A stretch of 64,000 bases of DNA from JASBZA01 sp964392065. Lineage in GTDB: Bacteria > Bacillota > Clostridia > Saccharofermentanales > Fastidiosipilaceae. Shown here piece after piece: positions 9,585 through 17,417 of the stretch; the first letter of the stretch is position 1; every line of letters begins with the position of its first letter. The notes beneath the pieces are model-generated. The model had not been told where the DNA came from. It worked only from the letters and a program-made list of their open reading frames with translations, and did no database searches. Location of the stretch: positions 1 to 64,000 of the forward strand of contig CAYMOG010000002.1 of NCBI GenBank assembly GCA_964392065.1. Reading direction: 5' to 3'. A program made the translations under genes and the position numbers.

Positions 9585-10874
9585 CTATCTCTGTTCTTCT
9601 ATAATTCTTAATAGGGCTTGTTCGGTTTGGACTAGACAATAGATTTCTATCGCTTGCGCAAGGGCATCTAGGGATGGATAGCTCGGTGCGATGCGCATAC
9701 TATTATCTTCTGGATTATTACCGTAAGGGAAACAGGCACTTGCGTGGGTTAAGCTTACACCTAGCTCCTTACAACGGTTGTATGTGGCCGTGGCCGTATG
9801 CGGGTAAACAGTTACAGTAATAAAATAGCCACCTCTAGGCTTGGTCCATGTTGCGATGCCGAGTGGCCCTAAGTGTTCTTCTAAGGTATTAAGCACTAAT
9901 TCGAATTTCGGCCGTAAGAGATTAGCATGCCTAGCCATAAGTTTCTGAACGCCACCTAATTGCTTGAATACATGATAATGCTTCCACATATTAAACTTAT
10001 CACTACTAATCATCTGAGCGGATAAGCTTGGTAAGAGCCAGGATTGGTTGGCGGCTGAAGTGGCTAAACATGCGACACCAGCCCCTGGAAAAGTCATTTT
10101 CGATGTCGATGCAAATAGAAAAATGCGGTCAGGGTTCTTGGCTTCTCTTGCCATAGGTAAAAGGGGATAAACAGGGTCTTGCTCTTCTTCTTTCTCATAC
10201 AAGTGATGCACCACATATGCCATATCCGCAAAGATACGAAAGTCAGGAGCGGCGTCCATCTCTAATAAGTCGTATAAAACTTCTTCAGAATAGGATGTAC
10301 CCGTAGGATTTGAATAAAGAGGTACTATCCATATGCCTTTAATACTAGGATCATTTTTACATAAAGCCTTTACTTGCTCCATATCGGGTCCTGCTTCATG
10401 CATTGGGATAGGTATCATCTCATAACCTAATTGCTGGAGCATATTATAGTGGCGATCATATCCTGGCACTGGACAGAGAAATTTAACTTGATTTTCACCT
10501 GGCCATGGAGTGTTTTGACCGGGAAGAGGGAAAAGTCTTAAGCGTGATAATATGTCATACTCTATCGTTAGGCTTGAACTAGAAATACACCAGACCTCTT
10601 CTTCGGAACACTTGAGTAAATCTGAGAAAAGTTCTCGCATCTCAAGGATGCCATAGAGTCCACCGTAATTTCTCACATCCATCCCTTCTTTATTATTATA
10701 AGTTTCAAGGGTTAACTCCTCAAACAAATCACTTACCATATTAATTTGTTGTAGACTAGGATTACCTCTTGCCATATTGAGCTGAAGATTCTTAGAACTT
10801 GCTTGTTTAAGTTTTTCTTGAACTTCTAGTAACAGCATTTGCTGTTCCTCTCTACTTCTCTCCAATAGAGTCAT
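9585..10874 (-). CDS. PLP-dependent aminotransferase (aspartate aminotransferase-like, MocR-type fold)
   Basis: Fold-type I aminotransferase of about 429 residues. It resembles the aspartate aminotransferase-like family with a MocR-type domain but has no DNA-binding domain. Motifs include ARGNPS near the N-terminus, NYGGLYGILEMR, VPLYSNPTG (PLP-contacting Asn-Pro), FADMAYVVHH, the Lys motif FASTSKMTFPGAGVACLA, and a C-terminal SMRIAPSYP with the substrate-carboxylate Arg. I prefer the ATG at 10874, which has GGAGG 8 bases upstream. The ATG at 10889 contains that Shine-Dalgarno in its own coding sequence. The donor/acceptor pair is not determined. The gene sits between yraN and the cysteine desulfurase. 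Confidence 0.82.
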   Translation of the reverse strand: MTLLERSREEQQMLLLEVQEKLKQASSKNLQLNMARGNPSLQQINMVSDLFEELTLETYNNKEGMDVRNYGGLYGILEMRELFSDLLKCSEEEVWCISSSSLTIEYDILSRLRLFPLPGQNTPWPGENQVKFLCPVPGYDRHYNMLQQLGYEMIPIPMHEAGPDMEQVKALCKNDPSIKGIWIVPLYSNPTGTSYSEEVLYDLLEMDAAPDFRIFADMAYVVHHLYEKEEEQDPVYPLLPMAREAKNPDRIFLFASTSKMTFPGAGVACLATSAANQSWLLPSLSAQMISSDKFNMWKHYHVFKQLGGVQKLMARHANLLRPKFELVLNTLEEHLGPLGIATWTKPRGGYFITVTVYPHTATATYNRCKELGVSLTHASACFPYGNNPEDNSMRIAPSYPSLDALAQAIEIYCLVQTEQALLRIIEEQR

Positions 10875-10892
10875 GCTACTAACCTCCATGTT

Positions 10893-11249
10893 TTATGCGT
10901 TTGGCCAAAGAAAGACTTCTTCTTTCCTTATAGCCATCCCCCGGTCCCAATAGACGATTCCTGCTAAAAGGATAAGATTTCTCCCACTTTGTCCTGTCTC
11001 TTTTCGATAAATTTCTAATGTGCGTAAAATTTTATTCTGCTTAGTTCTAGAAAATAATCGAAAGAAGTCCTCACCTTCTAATGCTGTGGTCCGTGCTTTT
11101 ACTTCTGTAGCATAAAGCGTTTGATTCTTTAAACTAATAATATCGATCTCACCATAAGGGAGTTTCTTATAATTATACTTCAAAAGCGTATGACCATGTT
11201 CTTCTAGATATTTTCCAATATGCTTTTCTGCCTTCTTATAGTCATACAT
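10893..11249 (-). CDS. yraN: YraN/UPF0102 family nuclease-like protein
   Basis: Small 118-residue member of the UPF0102 family with a Holliday-junction-resolvase-like restriction-endonuclease fold. The core metal-binding pattern is seen as YGEIDIISLKNQTLYATEVKAR (the Glu, Asp and Glu-Val-Lys), here described from residues about 28-49. It begins inside the end of rnhB (8-base overlap) after AGGAG. The rnhB-yraN order is common in Firmicutes and suggests a DNA maintenance role, but the function is not settled in the family. Confidence 0.85.
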   Translation of the reverse strand: MYDYKKAEKHIGKYLEEHGHTLLKYNYKKLPYGEIDIISLKNQTLYATEVKARTTALEGEDFFRLFSRTKQNKILRTLEIYRKETGQSGRNLILLAGIVYWDRGMAIRKEEVFLWPNA

Positions 11250-11904
11250 AAGTGTCTCCTGTTCTATTGGCTTCCCATTTTCTTAAGAAGCTTTTTCTGT
11301 GTATTGGGCTAGGTCCTAGTTTTTCCAGAGCTTCATAATGCATTCTAGTGCCGTACCCTTTGTGTTGACTGAAATAATAGCCTGGATACATTAAATCATA
11401 TTCTGCCATCAATTTATCTCGACTTACTTTTGCTAGAATGGAGGCAGCAGCTATACAATTTACATTAGAATCCCCTTTTACTACAGCTTGTTGTGTATCC
11501 ATAGGAAATGCTTCCAAGTGTAGAGCGTCTAGGAGTAAGAAGTCTGGGGTAGGGTTTAACAATTGTATTGCTCTGGTCATTGCACGTTTGGTCGCTTCTA
11601 AGATATTAATCGTATCAATAACGCTAGGATCTTCCCAAGTAATGGCATACCCTATGGCTTCTTGTAATATAGTTTCATAGAGTTCCAGACGTTTTTTCTC
11701 GCTTAATTTCTTGGAATCATTAAGTCCTAGAATGGGTTTAGTTGGATCAAGAATTACTGCAGCAGCATATACGGGTCCTGCTAATGGGCCTCTACCTACT
11801 TCATCTACACCAGCTACGTAAAGTCTACCTTCTGCATAGAGCTTATTTTCCGTTCTTTGCATACGTAAGAATCGTTCTTCTAAACTCTCTCTAATACGAG
11901 CCAC
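11242..11904 (-). CDS. rnhB: Ribonuclease HII
   Basis: Cleaves RNA in RNA-DNA hybrids and single ribonucleotides in DNA. The 220 residues contain the type 2 RNase H signature VAGVDEVGRGPLAGPV near residue 31 (Asp-Glu metal ligands), LLLDALH near 125, and SILAKVSRD near 155. It starts with GTG at 11904, preceded by GAGGA at 8 bases, inside the last 14 bases of rbgA, so the two are translationally coupled. A second, type 1 RNase H (rnhA) is at 32627-33085. Confidence 0.94.
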   Translation of the reverse strand: MARIRESLEERFLRMQRTENKLYAEGRLYVAGVDEVGRGPLAGPVYAAAVILDPTKPILGLNDSKKLSEKKRLELYETILQEAIGYAITWEDPSVIDTINILEATKRAMTRAIQLLNPTPDFLLLDALHLEAFPMDTQQAVVKGDSNVNCIAAASILAKVSRDKLMAEYDLMYPGYYFSQHKGYGTRMHYEALEKLGPSPIHRKSFLRKWEANRTGDTYV

Positions 11905-12799
11905 GAATCATATCCTCGCCATTGTCTTCATGTACAGTAGAAGTATTATCTGTTTCAATTTGCTCTAGTGTCATACGCCCAATGGTCCCATTTCTATATT
12001 CATGAATGAATAATTCTGCAAAACGCACCTCGTCAATTCTACCTCCCGACATAATGCAACCGCGCCGTTTGGCGGCTTGAAGGTAGAGATCATAAGGATC
12101 AATATCCGTATTTTGAATTCTAAATCGACTTTCGATTGCCTCAGGATAGAGTTTCAATAAGTGTTTAAATAGGAAAAATGCTAATTCTTCCATAGGTAAT
12201 ACAGTATCTCGAATGGCTCCCGTAGCAGCGAGAGATAACTTCTCTTCATCTGTTTCAAGTTTAGGCCACAGTACACCAGGCATATCAAGTAACTCAACCT
12301 TACTATCCTTGGTCTTCACCCATTGAGGTCCTCTCGTGACGCCTGGGGTGTTGGCCGTATTGGCTGCTCTTCTCGCACTCATAGCATTAATTAACGTAGA
12401 TTTCCCAGTATTGGGAATACCAACAAACATAATACGTAAGGGGCGGTTCTGACGCCCGCCTTCTTCAATACGATCGAGTTTGTCTTGGGCGAGTGATTTC
12501 GCTAGGTCTCGAACTTTTTTCAAACTGTTTTGATCCTTGGCATTAGAAGTTAATACATGTAATGCATCACTCTCCAAAGATTGTATCCACAATTTTGTTT
12601 GTTCAGGGTCTGCTAAATCGGATTTATTAAATACTAAGATATGGGGTTTATTCTTAATACGCTTACTTAATTCAGGGTTGCGACTAGATCTAGGAATTCT
12701 AGCATCAGAAGTTTCAATAACTACATCAACCATTGGTAAGTATTCTTCAATATTACGTAATGCCTTGGCCATATGGCCTGGAAACCAATTTATATTCAT
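11891..12799 (-). CDS. rbgA: Ribosome biogenesis GTPase RbgA (YlqF)
   Basis: Circularly permuted GTPase needed for late assembly of the 50S subunit. The 302 residues begin with MNINWFPGHMAKALR. The G motifs come in permuted order: G4 NKSDL near residue 58, G1 GIPNTGKSTLIN near 126, G2 GVTRG near 152, G3 DMPG near 172. A C-terminal RNA-binding region follows. GGAGG precedes the ATG. A TATAAT at 12826-12831 could give it a separate promoter after the rplS terminator, but the -35 spacing is poor. It heads rbgA-rnhB-yraN. Confidence 0.95.
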   Translation of the reverse strand: MNINWFPGHMAKALRNIEEYLPMVDVVIETSDARIPRSSRNPELSKRIKNKPHILVFNKSDLADPEQTKLWIQSLESDALHVLTSNAKDQNSLKKVRDLAKSLAQDKLDRIEEGGRQNRPLRIMFVGIPNTGKSTLINAMSARRAANTANTPGVTRGPQWVKTKDSKVELLDMPGVLWPKLETDEEKLSLAATGAIRDTVLPMEELAFFLFKHLLKLYPEAIESRFRIQNTDIDPYDLYLQAAKRRGCIMSGGRIDEVRFAELFIHEYRNGTIGRMTLEQIETDNTSTVHEDNGEDMIRGSY

Positions 12800-12903
12800 A
12801 TTCTACCTCCAAAAGGATTACATTAATTATACAAGGAATACTTCTCCCAGATGACAAGAAAAAACAAACAAAATACTACAATTTCTGCATTTTTCTTAAT
12901 ACT

Positions 12904-12930
12904 AAAAAAACCCTCACGAGGAGGGTTTTA
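12904..12930 (-). terminator. Intrinsic terminator after rplS
   Basis: Minus-strand 9-bp stem AAAACCCTC/GAGGGTTTT with a 5-base loop, followed by T residues. It lies between the rplS stop and rbgA, so rbgA needs readthrough or its own promoter. Confidence 0.85.
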
Positions 12931-12950
12931 AAAATCAATTGTACTAGGAT

Positions 12951-13385
12951 TTATTCTTCCGTTGTTTCGCTTGATTCCACAGTGGTGGTTTCATCGACTT
13001 CTTCTACAGGTTCTGCAATAACCACACGATCTCCGTGCTTCACGCTAAGTTTTTCTCTTAGACGAGCAGATTTACCAACACGATCACGTAGATAATAGAG
13101 CTTCGCACGACGGACAACACCCTTACGTACTACTTCAATGTTATCGATGCTTGGTGAATGTACAGGAAGTGTACGTTCAACACCAATACCATAAGTAACA
13201 CGACGGACGAGAATGGTTTCACTTAAACCTTGTCCTTTTCTAGCGATAACGGTTCCTTCAAAAACCTGAATTCGCTCACGAGAGCCTTCTGTGATCCTTA
13301 AAGCAACTCTTACGTAATCTCCAACTTCCACATTAGGTAAATCAGAACGTAATTGACTTTGTTCTACAGCCTTAATTAGATCCAT
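12951..13385 (-). CDS. rplS: Ribosomal protein L19
   Basis: Structural protein of the 50S subunit at the subunit interface. The 144 residues carry the L19 hallmarks GDYVRV, FEGTVIARKG, ETILVRR, GVERTLPVHSP and the RRAKLYYLRDRVGKSARL segment. The last 30 or so residues are an acidic, Thr-rich tail (VDETTTVESSETTEE), longer than the usual roughly 115-residue protein. The ATG at 13385 follows AGGAGG. The frame stays open upstream to 13424, but those codons lie in the leader. It is transcribed from a near-perfect promoter and has its own terminator. Confidence 0.96.
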   Translation of the reverse strand: MDLIKAVEQSQLRSDLPNVEVGDYVRVALRITEGSRERIQVFEGTVIARKGQGLSETILVRRVTYGIGVERTLPVHSPSIDNIEVVRKGVVRRAKLYYLRDRVGKSARLREKLSVKHGDRVVIAEPVEEVDETTTVESSETTEE

Positions 13386-13455
13386 AATTCTATTCCTCCT
13401 CTCTTCGCCGGACGTTCTTACCATCTTGCACAGTAGCGGACCGCCCCTAATAACC
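13386..13455 (-). promoter_or_regulatory. rplS 5' untranslated leader, possible autoregulatory region
   Basis: About 70 nucleotides separate the predicted transcription start from the rplS ATG. The segment is more GC-rich than its surroundings (for example GGGGCGGTCCGC). Leaders of L19 genes in Bacillus-type Firmicutes are known RNA elements (L19 leader family), but I did not find a convincing secondary-structure match, so this is only a candidate. Confidence 0.3.
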
Positions 13456-13461
13456 TAAAAA

Positions 13462-13490
13462 ATTATACTATTGAAATATAGGTCTGTCAA
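13462..13490 (-). promoter_or_regulatory. Strong sigma-A type promoter of rplS
   Basis: Minus strand: consensus TTGACA, exactly 17-bp spacer, consensus TATAAT. Predicted start near 13455. This is the best-matching promoter in the window and fits a highly expressed ribosomal gene. Confidence 0.88.
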
Positions 13491-13520
13491 ACAAATAATG
13501 TTTTAAATCTATGAAATGTC

Positions 13521-13550
13521 AAAAAAGAGTAAGTATTTTAGTACTTACTC
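13521..13550 (-). terminator. Intrinsic terminator after the riboswitch-controlled orphan gene
   Basis: Minus-strand 9-bp perfect stem GAGTAAGTA/TACTTACTC with a 6-base loop and a run of six T. It isolates the orphan gene from rplS downstream. Confidence 0.9.
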
Positions 13551-13568
13551 TGATAAAGAAAAGTCATT

Positions 13569-13916
13569 CTAGTTCTGAATCCAAAATCTCTTTACTTCCT
13601 TAAGTGTATTTATAATCCTCTTAATGAAGTTCCTTCTATAAAAATCCGTTCCATTTCTAGGGATAACACCATTTCTCTGTAAACTGTAGCAATGTGATGC
13701 ACCAATATGTAAGATAACTTTATCTTTGTGATAAATAACTAGACGAGGGACTGAATTTGGACCAAAATCTTCCTCACGTACTTTTGATGAATAACCTCTT
13801 GATTCGAATATTTTAACTACTTTCCTTTTTTCATTTGAGTCAGCACATGAGACCCAAATATACTCCTCTTTGTTATTTATTGTAATAACATGCACTTCAT
13901 CCTTTGCCTTTTCCAT
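13569..13916 (-). CDS. Uncharacterised 115-residue protein under a SAM riboswitch
   Basis: I do not recognise this protein. It is basic (many Lys and Arg), has no signal peptide or membrane segment, and ends with an amphipathic Lys/Arg-rich stretch (FIKRIINTLKEVKRFW). Two Cys (VSCADS, SHCYSL) and a short IYHKDKVILHIGASHCY segment stand out. AGGAG 8 bases before the ATG supports translation. It is the only gene in a unit with its own promoter, SAM riboswitch and terminator, placed between trmD and rplS, which are normally adjacent. Eight of ten Arg codons are AGA/AGG whereas neighbouring rplS uses mostly CGT, which weakly suggests an acquired gene. By context it may act in methionine, cysteine or SAM metabolism or transport, but this is inference. 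Confidence 0.75.
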   Translation of the reverse strand: MEKAKDEVHVITINNKEEYIWVSCADSNEKRKVVKIFESRGYSSKVREEDFGPNSVPRLVIYHKDKVILHIGASHCYSLQRNGVIPRNGTDFYRRNFIKRIINTLKEVKRFWIQN

Positions 13917-13944
13917 TTCTATTTCTCCTATGGTTTTATTCCAT

Positions 13945-13974
13945 AAAAAAAACTCCCATCATCGTGATAGGAGT
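13945..13974 (-). terminator. Riboswitch expression-platform terminator
   Basis: Minus strand: 10-bp stem ACUCCUAUCA/UGAUGGGAGU (one G-U pair), CGA loop, then eight U. It lies 28 bases before the start codon of the orphan gene. Its 5' arm (UCCUAUCAC) can instead pair perfectly with GUGAUGGGA at the 3' end of the aptamer, forming an antiterminator. Confidence 0.92.
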
Positions 13975-13988
13975 AAGCATGTTCATTA

Positions 13989-14084
13989 CTAATTCCCATC
14001 ACTCAAGTTTTAGCACCTTACATAATAGCAGGTTGCTGACGGATCATAGGGCTTGTCCCTAACCGTTCTCTTTATGGTAACTAG
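13989..14084 (-). ncRNA. SAM-I (S-box)-like riboswitch aptamer
   Basis: Minus strand. The conserved S-box core is readable: P2 as ACGG/CCGU enclosing GGGACAAGCCC and UAUGA (kink-turn region), then CAGCAACC, a short P3 closing ACCU/AGGU, then GGUGCUAAA. The P2 loop CAAG can pair with CUUG right after GCUAAA. This is the position of the known SAM-I pseudoknot (CUGG/CCAG in yitJ-type elements), so the pairing is kept with different bases. P1 pairs CUAGUUACCAU (14084-14074) with AUGGGAAUUAG (13999-13989), 10 of 11 positions. There is no clear P4 hairpin between the pseudoknot strand and P1. High SAM should favour the terminator, turning the gene off. Confidence 0.85.
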
Positions 14085-14113
14085 AGTATAATTGTTTTAC
14101 TATATTTTGTAAA
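14085..14113 (-). promoter_or_regulatory. Promoter of the SAM-riboswitch transcription unit
   Basis: Minus strand: TTTACA, 17-bp spacer, TATACT. The predicted start near 14078 is very close to the P1 5' strand and would shorten P1 to about seven base pairs unless a slightly upstream start or readthrough from trmD is used. Confidence 0.7.
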
Positions 14114-14208
14114 CTAGAAATACTGAAATCCTTGATAGGAGTTAATTGTAAATTTAAGTGCAAGTAATCTTATTGCAGTAAATCTTAACTTGTAGTTCTT
14201 GTTTCTAT

Positions 14209-14970
14209 TTACTTTTCGATATTGTGGAGTAAATCATTACGAAAATTCAATAGCTTCTCCATTTCGGATTCTGCAAGGTGAAGTTTATTGAATAAGTCAG
14301 GACGTTTAATAAGGGTTTCATTCAAACTATCTAAGCGTCTATATTCTTCTATGCGTTTGTGGTTTCCACTTAGTAGAACTTCAGGTACTTCTCTTCCCAT
14401 CCAGACTCTAGGTTTCGTATACTGTCTTCCTTCTAATACGCCATGATAATGAGAGTCTTCTTGGAAAGCTTCTTGGTCTGTAAATGTGCCAGGTAACATG
14501 CGAACCACTGTATCTATAATAGCCATGGCACCGAGCTCTCCACCACTGATCACGAAATCGCCTAGAGAGATTTCATCTACACACATTTCATCAAGTACCC
14601 TTTGGTCGACGCCTTCATAATGCCCGCATAGCAAAAGAATATGGTCGTAGGTTGTAAGCTCTTTTGCTAGAGCTTGATTAAAAACTCTACCTTTAGGCGA
14701 TAAGAAAATGGTTTTGCGTTTATCTGTAGAAGTCAGATGTAAAGCCTTGGCATGATTCCAAGCCTGGAAAATAGGATCTGCCATCATAAGCATGCCGACA
14801 CCGCCTCCGTAGAGGGTATCGTCTACCCGACCATATTTATCAACTGCATAATCTCTTATATCATGCGTCTTATAACTATAGACGCCGGCATTTTGTGCCC
14901 TGCCCATGATAGAACTCTCAAGGTAGCTCGTAATTAGTTCAGGAAATAATGTCAATATATCAAAATGCAT
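14209..14970 (-). CDS. trmD: tRNA (guanine-N1-)-methyltransferase TrmD
   Basis: SAM-dependent SPOUT methyltransferase that makes m1G37 in tRNA and prevents +1 frameshifting. Starts MHFDILTLFPE. The trefoil-knot cofactor loop LLCGHYEGVDQRV is near residue 110, followed by EISLGDFVISGGE and the C-terminal RNA-binding domain. Length of about 253 is normal. I use the ATG at 14970, which shares its A with the rimM stop (TAATG). The upstream in-frame start at 14988 lies inside rimM. It closes the rpsP-khpA-rimM-trmD cluster. No clear terminator follows it. Confidence 0.96.
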   Translation of the reverse strand: MHFDILTLFPELITSYLESSIMGRAQNAGVYSYKTHDIRDYAVDKYGRVDDTLYGGGVGMLMMADPIFQAWNHAKALHLTSTDKRKTIFLSPKGRVFNQALAKELTTYDHILLLCGHYEGVDQRVLDEMCVDEISLGDFVISGGELGAMAIIDTVVRMLPGTFTDQEAFQEDSHYHGVLEGRQYTKPRVWMGREVPEVLLSGNHKRIEEYRRLDSLNETLIKRPDLFNKLHLAESEMEKLLNFRNDLLHNIEK

Positions 14971-15503
14971 TAATCGTAGATTTCCCACAGACCTTCGGGC
15001 AGAGAAACTTCAATCTTACCTGTTTCTAAGTCAGCATTTTTGAAGTGGCCTCCGAGTTTAGGCATATAGAGGTCCTTTTTGCACGGTCTTTGGATTTGCA
15101 AGACAGGGGATGCACCGTCGATAACATTTCGTAGCGTTCCAATCACGCCTCGCGTTTCATCGATGACCTCCATGCCAATTAAATCGGCAATATAATATTC
15201 CCCTTCTTCGAGTGGACTCGCATCTTCTCTTCTCACAGCCAAATAATGCCCATTTAGTTGTTCGGCTTGCGTACGGTCAGAGACTCCAGATAGTTTAATA
15301 ATACTAACCGGTTCTCCTCGAAGCTCCTCTATAGTATAGGTAGCAAGCTCATTTTCTCCATTCGGAGAAAAAAGGATAACTTCTTCCAAATAATCAAAAA
15401 CATCAGGATTGGGAGATAAAATCTTAAGTTTCAATTCTCCCTTAATCCCATGTGCTTTACCCATTTGGGCGATGAAAAAATGACTTTCTATCTGCCAAGC
15501 CAT
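14970..15503 (-). CDS. rimM: Ribosome maturation factor RimM
   Basis: Binds S19 and the 30S head during 16S rRNA processing. The 177 residues show an N-terminal RimM domain (IAQMGKAHGIKGELKL near residue 11) and a C-terminal PRC-barrel domain (EEGEYYIADLIGMEVID onward). The start codon lies one base after the khpA stop (TAATATG) and lacks a clear Shine-Dalgarno, so translation is probably coupled to khpA. Its stop overlaps the trmD start. Confidence 0.94.
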   Translation of the reverse strand: MAWQIESHFFIAQMGKAHGIKGELKLKILSPNPDVFDYLEEVILFSPNGENELATYTIEELRGEPVSIIKLSGVSDRTQAEQLNGHYLAVRREDASPLEEGEYYIADLIGMEVIDETRGVIGTLRNVIDGASPVLQIQRPCKKDLYMPKLGGHFKNADLETGKIEVSLPEGLWEIYD

Positions 15504-15504
15504 A

Positions 15505-15759
15505 TTAATCTACAATATCTACCATGACGCGGCATTCCGAGCGACTAGCCTTCGCCTTTAATATTGAACGTATTGCTTGTGCTCTCTTGCCACCGCGTCC
15601 AATTACGCGACCCATATCCTCATCCGCAACACGTAAGGATAAGGTCACCGTATTATCTTCCACTGACGATTCTACTTTTACTTCATCTTGCTTCTCAACT
15701 AATGCAGAGGCCAAAGTAACAAGTAAATCTTCCAACTCTCTTACTGTATTCTCGTCCAT
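15505..15759 (-). CDS. khpA: KH-domain RNA-binding protein KhpA (YlqC)
   Basis: Small 84-residue RNA-binding protein with one KH domain. The GxxG loop is GRVIGRGGKRAQAIR near residue 50. In Firmicutes KhpA pairs with KhpB/Jag and influences cell elongation and RNA metabolism. Its ATG overlaps the rpsP stop as TAATG, placing it in a tightly coupled chain with rpsP, rimM and trmD. Confidence 0.93.
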   Translation of the reverse strand: MDENTVRELEDLLVTLASALVEKQDEVKVESSVEDNTVTLSLRVADEDMGRVIGRGGKRAQAIRSILKAKASRSECRVMVDIVD

Positions 15760-16004
15760 TATTCTATAGCTCCTGTTTTCTTAAGCAGAGAACGAACGGT
15801 TTCTGTAGGTTGTGCACCATTTTGAATCCATTGTTTAGCCTTCTCTACATCAATCTTTACTTCTGCAGGATCAACTAAAGGATTATAGGTACCAATTTCT
15901 TCGATGAAACGACCATCTCTAGGAGCTCTTGCATCCGCTACTACAACGCGGTAATAGGGTGCTTTCTTCGCACCAATTCTCTTAAGTCTAATTTTAACTG
16001 CCAT
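15759..16004 (-). CDS. rpsP: Ribosomal protein S16
   Basis: Small-subunit protein of 81 residues with the typical MAVKIRLKRIGAKKAPYYRVVVADARAPRDG start and the EEIGTYNPL motif (described in parts: residues 1-12 and 13-43). GGAGG lies 7-8 bases before the ATG. It follows ffh after 42 bases and overlaps khpA. Confidence 0.97.
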   Translation of the reverse strand: MAVKIRLKRIGAKKAPYYRVVVADARAPRDGRFIEEIGTYNPLVDPAEVKIDVEKAKQWIQNGAQPTETVRSLLKKTGAIE

Positions 16005-16046
16005 TTATTTTTCCTCCATTAATGACTTTGATTTATATTGCTAGAA

Positions 16047-17408
16047 TTAAAAGGGTAGGTTCATCCCAGGGAATCCACCTTTTCTCCTTTTACTCTTCTT
16101 GCCTTTTTTGCCGCCTAAACCCATCTTATTCATGAGTTTCATGCTTTCTTCGTATTGCTTAACTAATTTATTTACATCTTGTACAGTTGTGCCAGAGCCT
16201 TGGGCAATACGCTTCCTACGGCTGGCATTAAGTAGTTTAATATTTGCTCTTTCGCGTATGGTCATGGACCGAATGATTGCCTTTAAGCGATCGAGTTGTT
16301 TTTCGTCCACATCGATACTATCGAGTTGCTTGCTATTCATTCCTGGAATCATACCTAATAAATCCTTAATAGGACCCATCTTCTGAATTTCTTCCATTTG
16401 CGCTAACATATCGTCTAGAGTGAATTGATTAGATTGAAGTTTCTCAAGAGATTCTTGTGCTTTCTTCTCATCTAATTCTCGGCCAGCCTTCTCAATTAAG
16501 GTCAGCATATCCCCCATTCCTAGAATACGAGAAGCCATACGATCAGGATAAAAAGACTCTAATGCATCGACTCTTTCGCCTGTCGCAACATATTTAATAG
16601 GCTTCTGGGTCATTTTATAGATGGATAAAGCCGCACCACCACGGGCATCACCATCGAGTTTAGTCATGATGAATCCATCTAAACCAATCTCTTCTTCAAA
16701 ACTTCTAGCCACATTAACAGCTTCTTGACCTATCATAGCGTCTACAATAAGAAGTTTCTCATCAGGTTTGACGACTTCTGCAAGATCTTTAAGCTCATCC
16801 ATTAACTCCGAATCAATGGTCATGCGTCCAGCAGTATCTACAATGAGTACGTCACGCATGAGGTATTTAGCCTTTTCGAGACCTGCTTGAGCAATTATTC
16901 TAGCATCCTTCTCTTCAGGATCTATGTAAATTGGTACATCAATACTTTTTGCCAAAACTTCCAATTGTTTCTGGGCCGCAGGCCTATGGGTATCCACAGA
17001 AACTAAGAAAGGTTTCTTACCATTTTTCCTAAGATGTAAAGCCAATTTAGCGGCAGTGGTTGTTTTACCTGCACCCTGTAAACCATAGAGCATAATCGTA
17101 GTAAAGCCAGAAGAGTTAAACTCTATTTTATTGTCTCCTGTACCAAGAATATCAATTAGAGCTTCGTGGACAATCTTAACGATTTGTTGTCCTGGTGTTA
17201 GGCTTTCCATAACATCAGAACCCATTGCTTTGGCAGAAATATCTTTCGTCAAGTCTTTTACGACTTGATAGTTGACATCTGCTTCAAGTAAAGCAATGCG
17301 AATCTCTTTCATCATTTCCTTAATATCTTGCTCTGTAACCCGAGACTTGCCCCGCATCTTGGCAGTAATATCTTGTAATTTAGTTGATAAGCTATCAAAT
17401 AAAGCCAT
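16047..17408 (-). CDS. ffh: Signal recognition particle GTPase Ffh
   Basis: The 54-kDa SRP protein that binds signal sequences and SRP RNA and delivers ribosomes to FtsY at the membrane. The 453 residues comprise the N domain (1-90), the G domain with GLQGAGKTTTAAKLA near residue 109, DTHRPAA, DTAGR, TKLDG and ATGE motifs, and the Met-rich M domain from about residue 325 ending in a Lys/Gly-rich tail (GLGGKKGKKSKRRKGG). It lies 9 bases after ylxM, whose product modulates SRP. Confidence 0.97.
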   Translation of the reverse strand: MALFDSLSTKLQDITAKMRGKSRVTEQDIKEMMKEIRIALLEADVNYQVVKDLTKDISAKAMGSDVMESLTPGQQIVKIVHEALIDILGTGDNKIEFNSSGFTTIMLYGLQGAGKTTTAAKLALHLRKNGKKPFLVSVDTHRPAAQKQLEVLAKSIDVPIYIDPEEKDARIIAQAGLEKAKYLMRDVLIVDTAGRMTIDSELMDELKDLAEVVKPDEKLLIVDAMIGQEAVNVARSFEEEIGLDGFIMTKLDGDARGGAALSIYKMTQKPIKYVATGERVDALESFYPDRMASRILGMGDMLTLIEKAGRELDEKKAQESLEKLQSNQFTLDDMLAQMEEIQKMGPIKDLLGMIPGMNSKQLDSIDVDEKQLDRLKAIIRSMTIRERANIKLLNASRRKRIAQGSGTTVQDVNKLVKQYEESMKLMNKMGLGGKKGKKSKRRKGGFPGMNLPF

Positions 17409-17417
17409 ATTTTCTCC

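Noticed and set aside
14100..14208. Terminator after trmD
   Set aside because: Only a bulged CAAGT/ACTTG stem without a T-tract is present, not enough to call a terminator.
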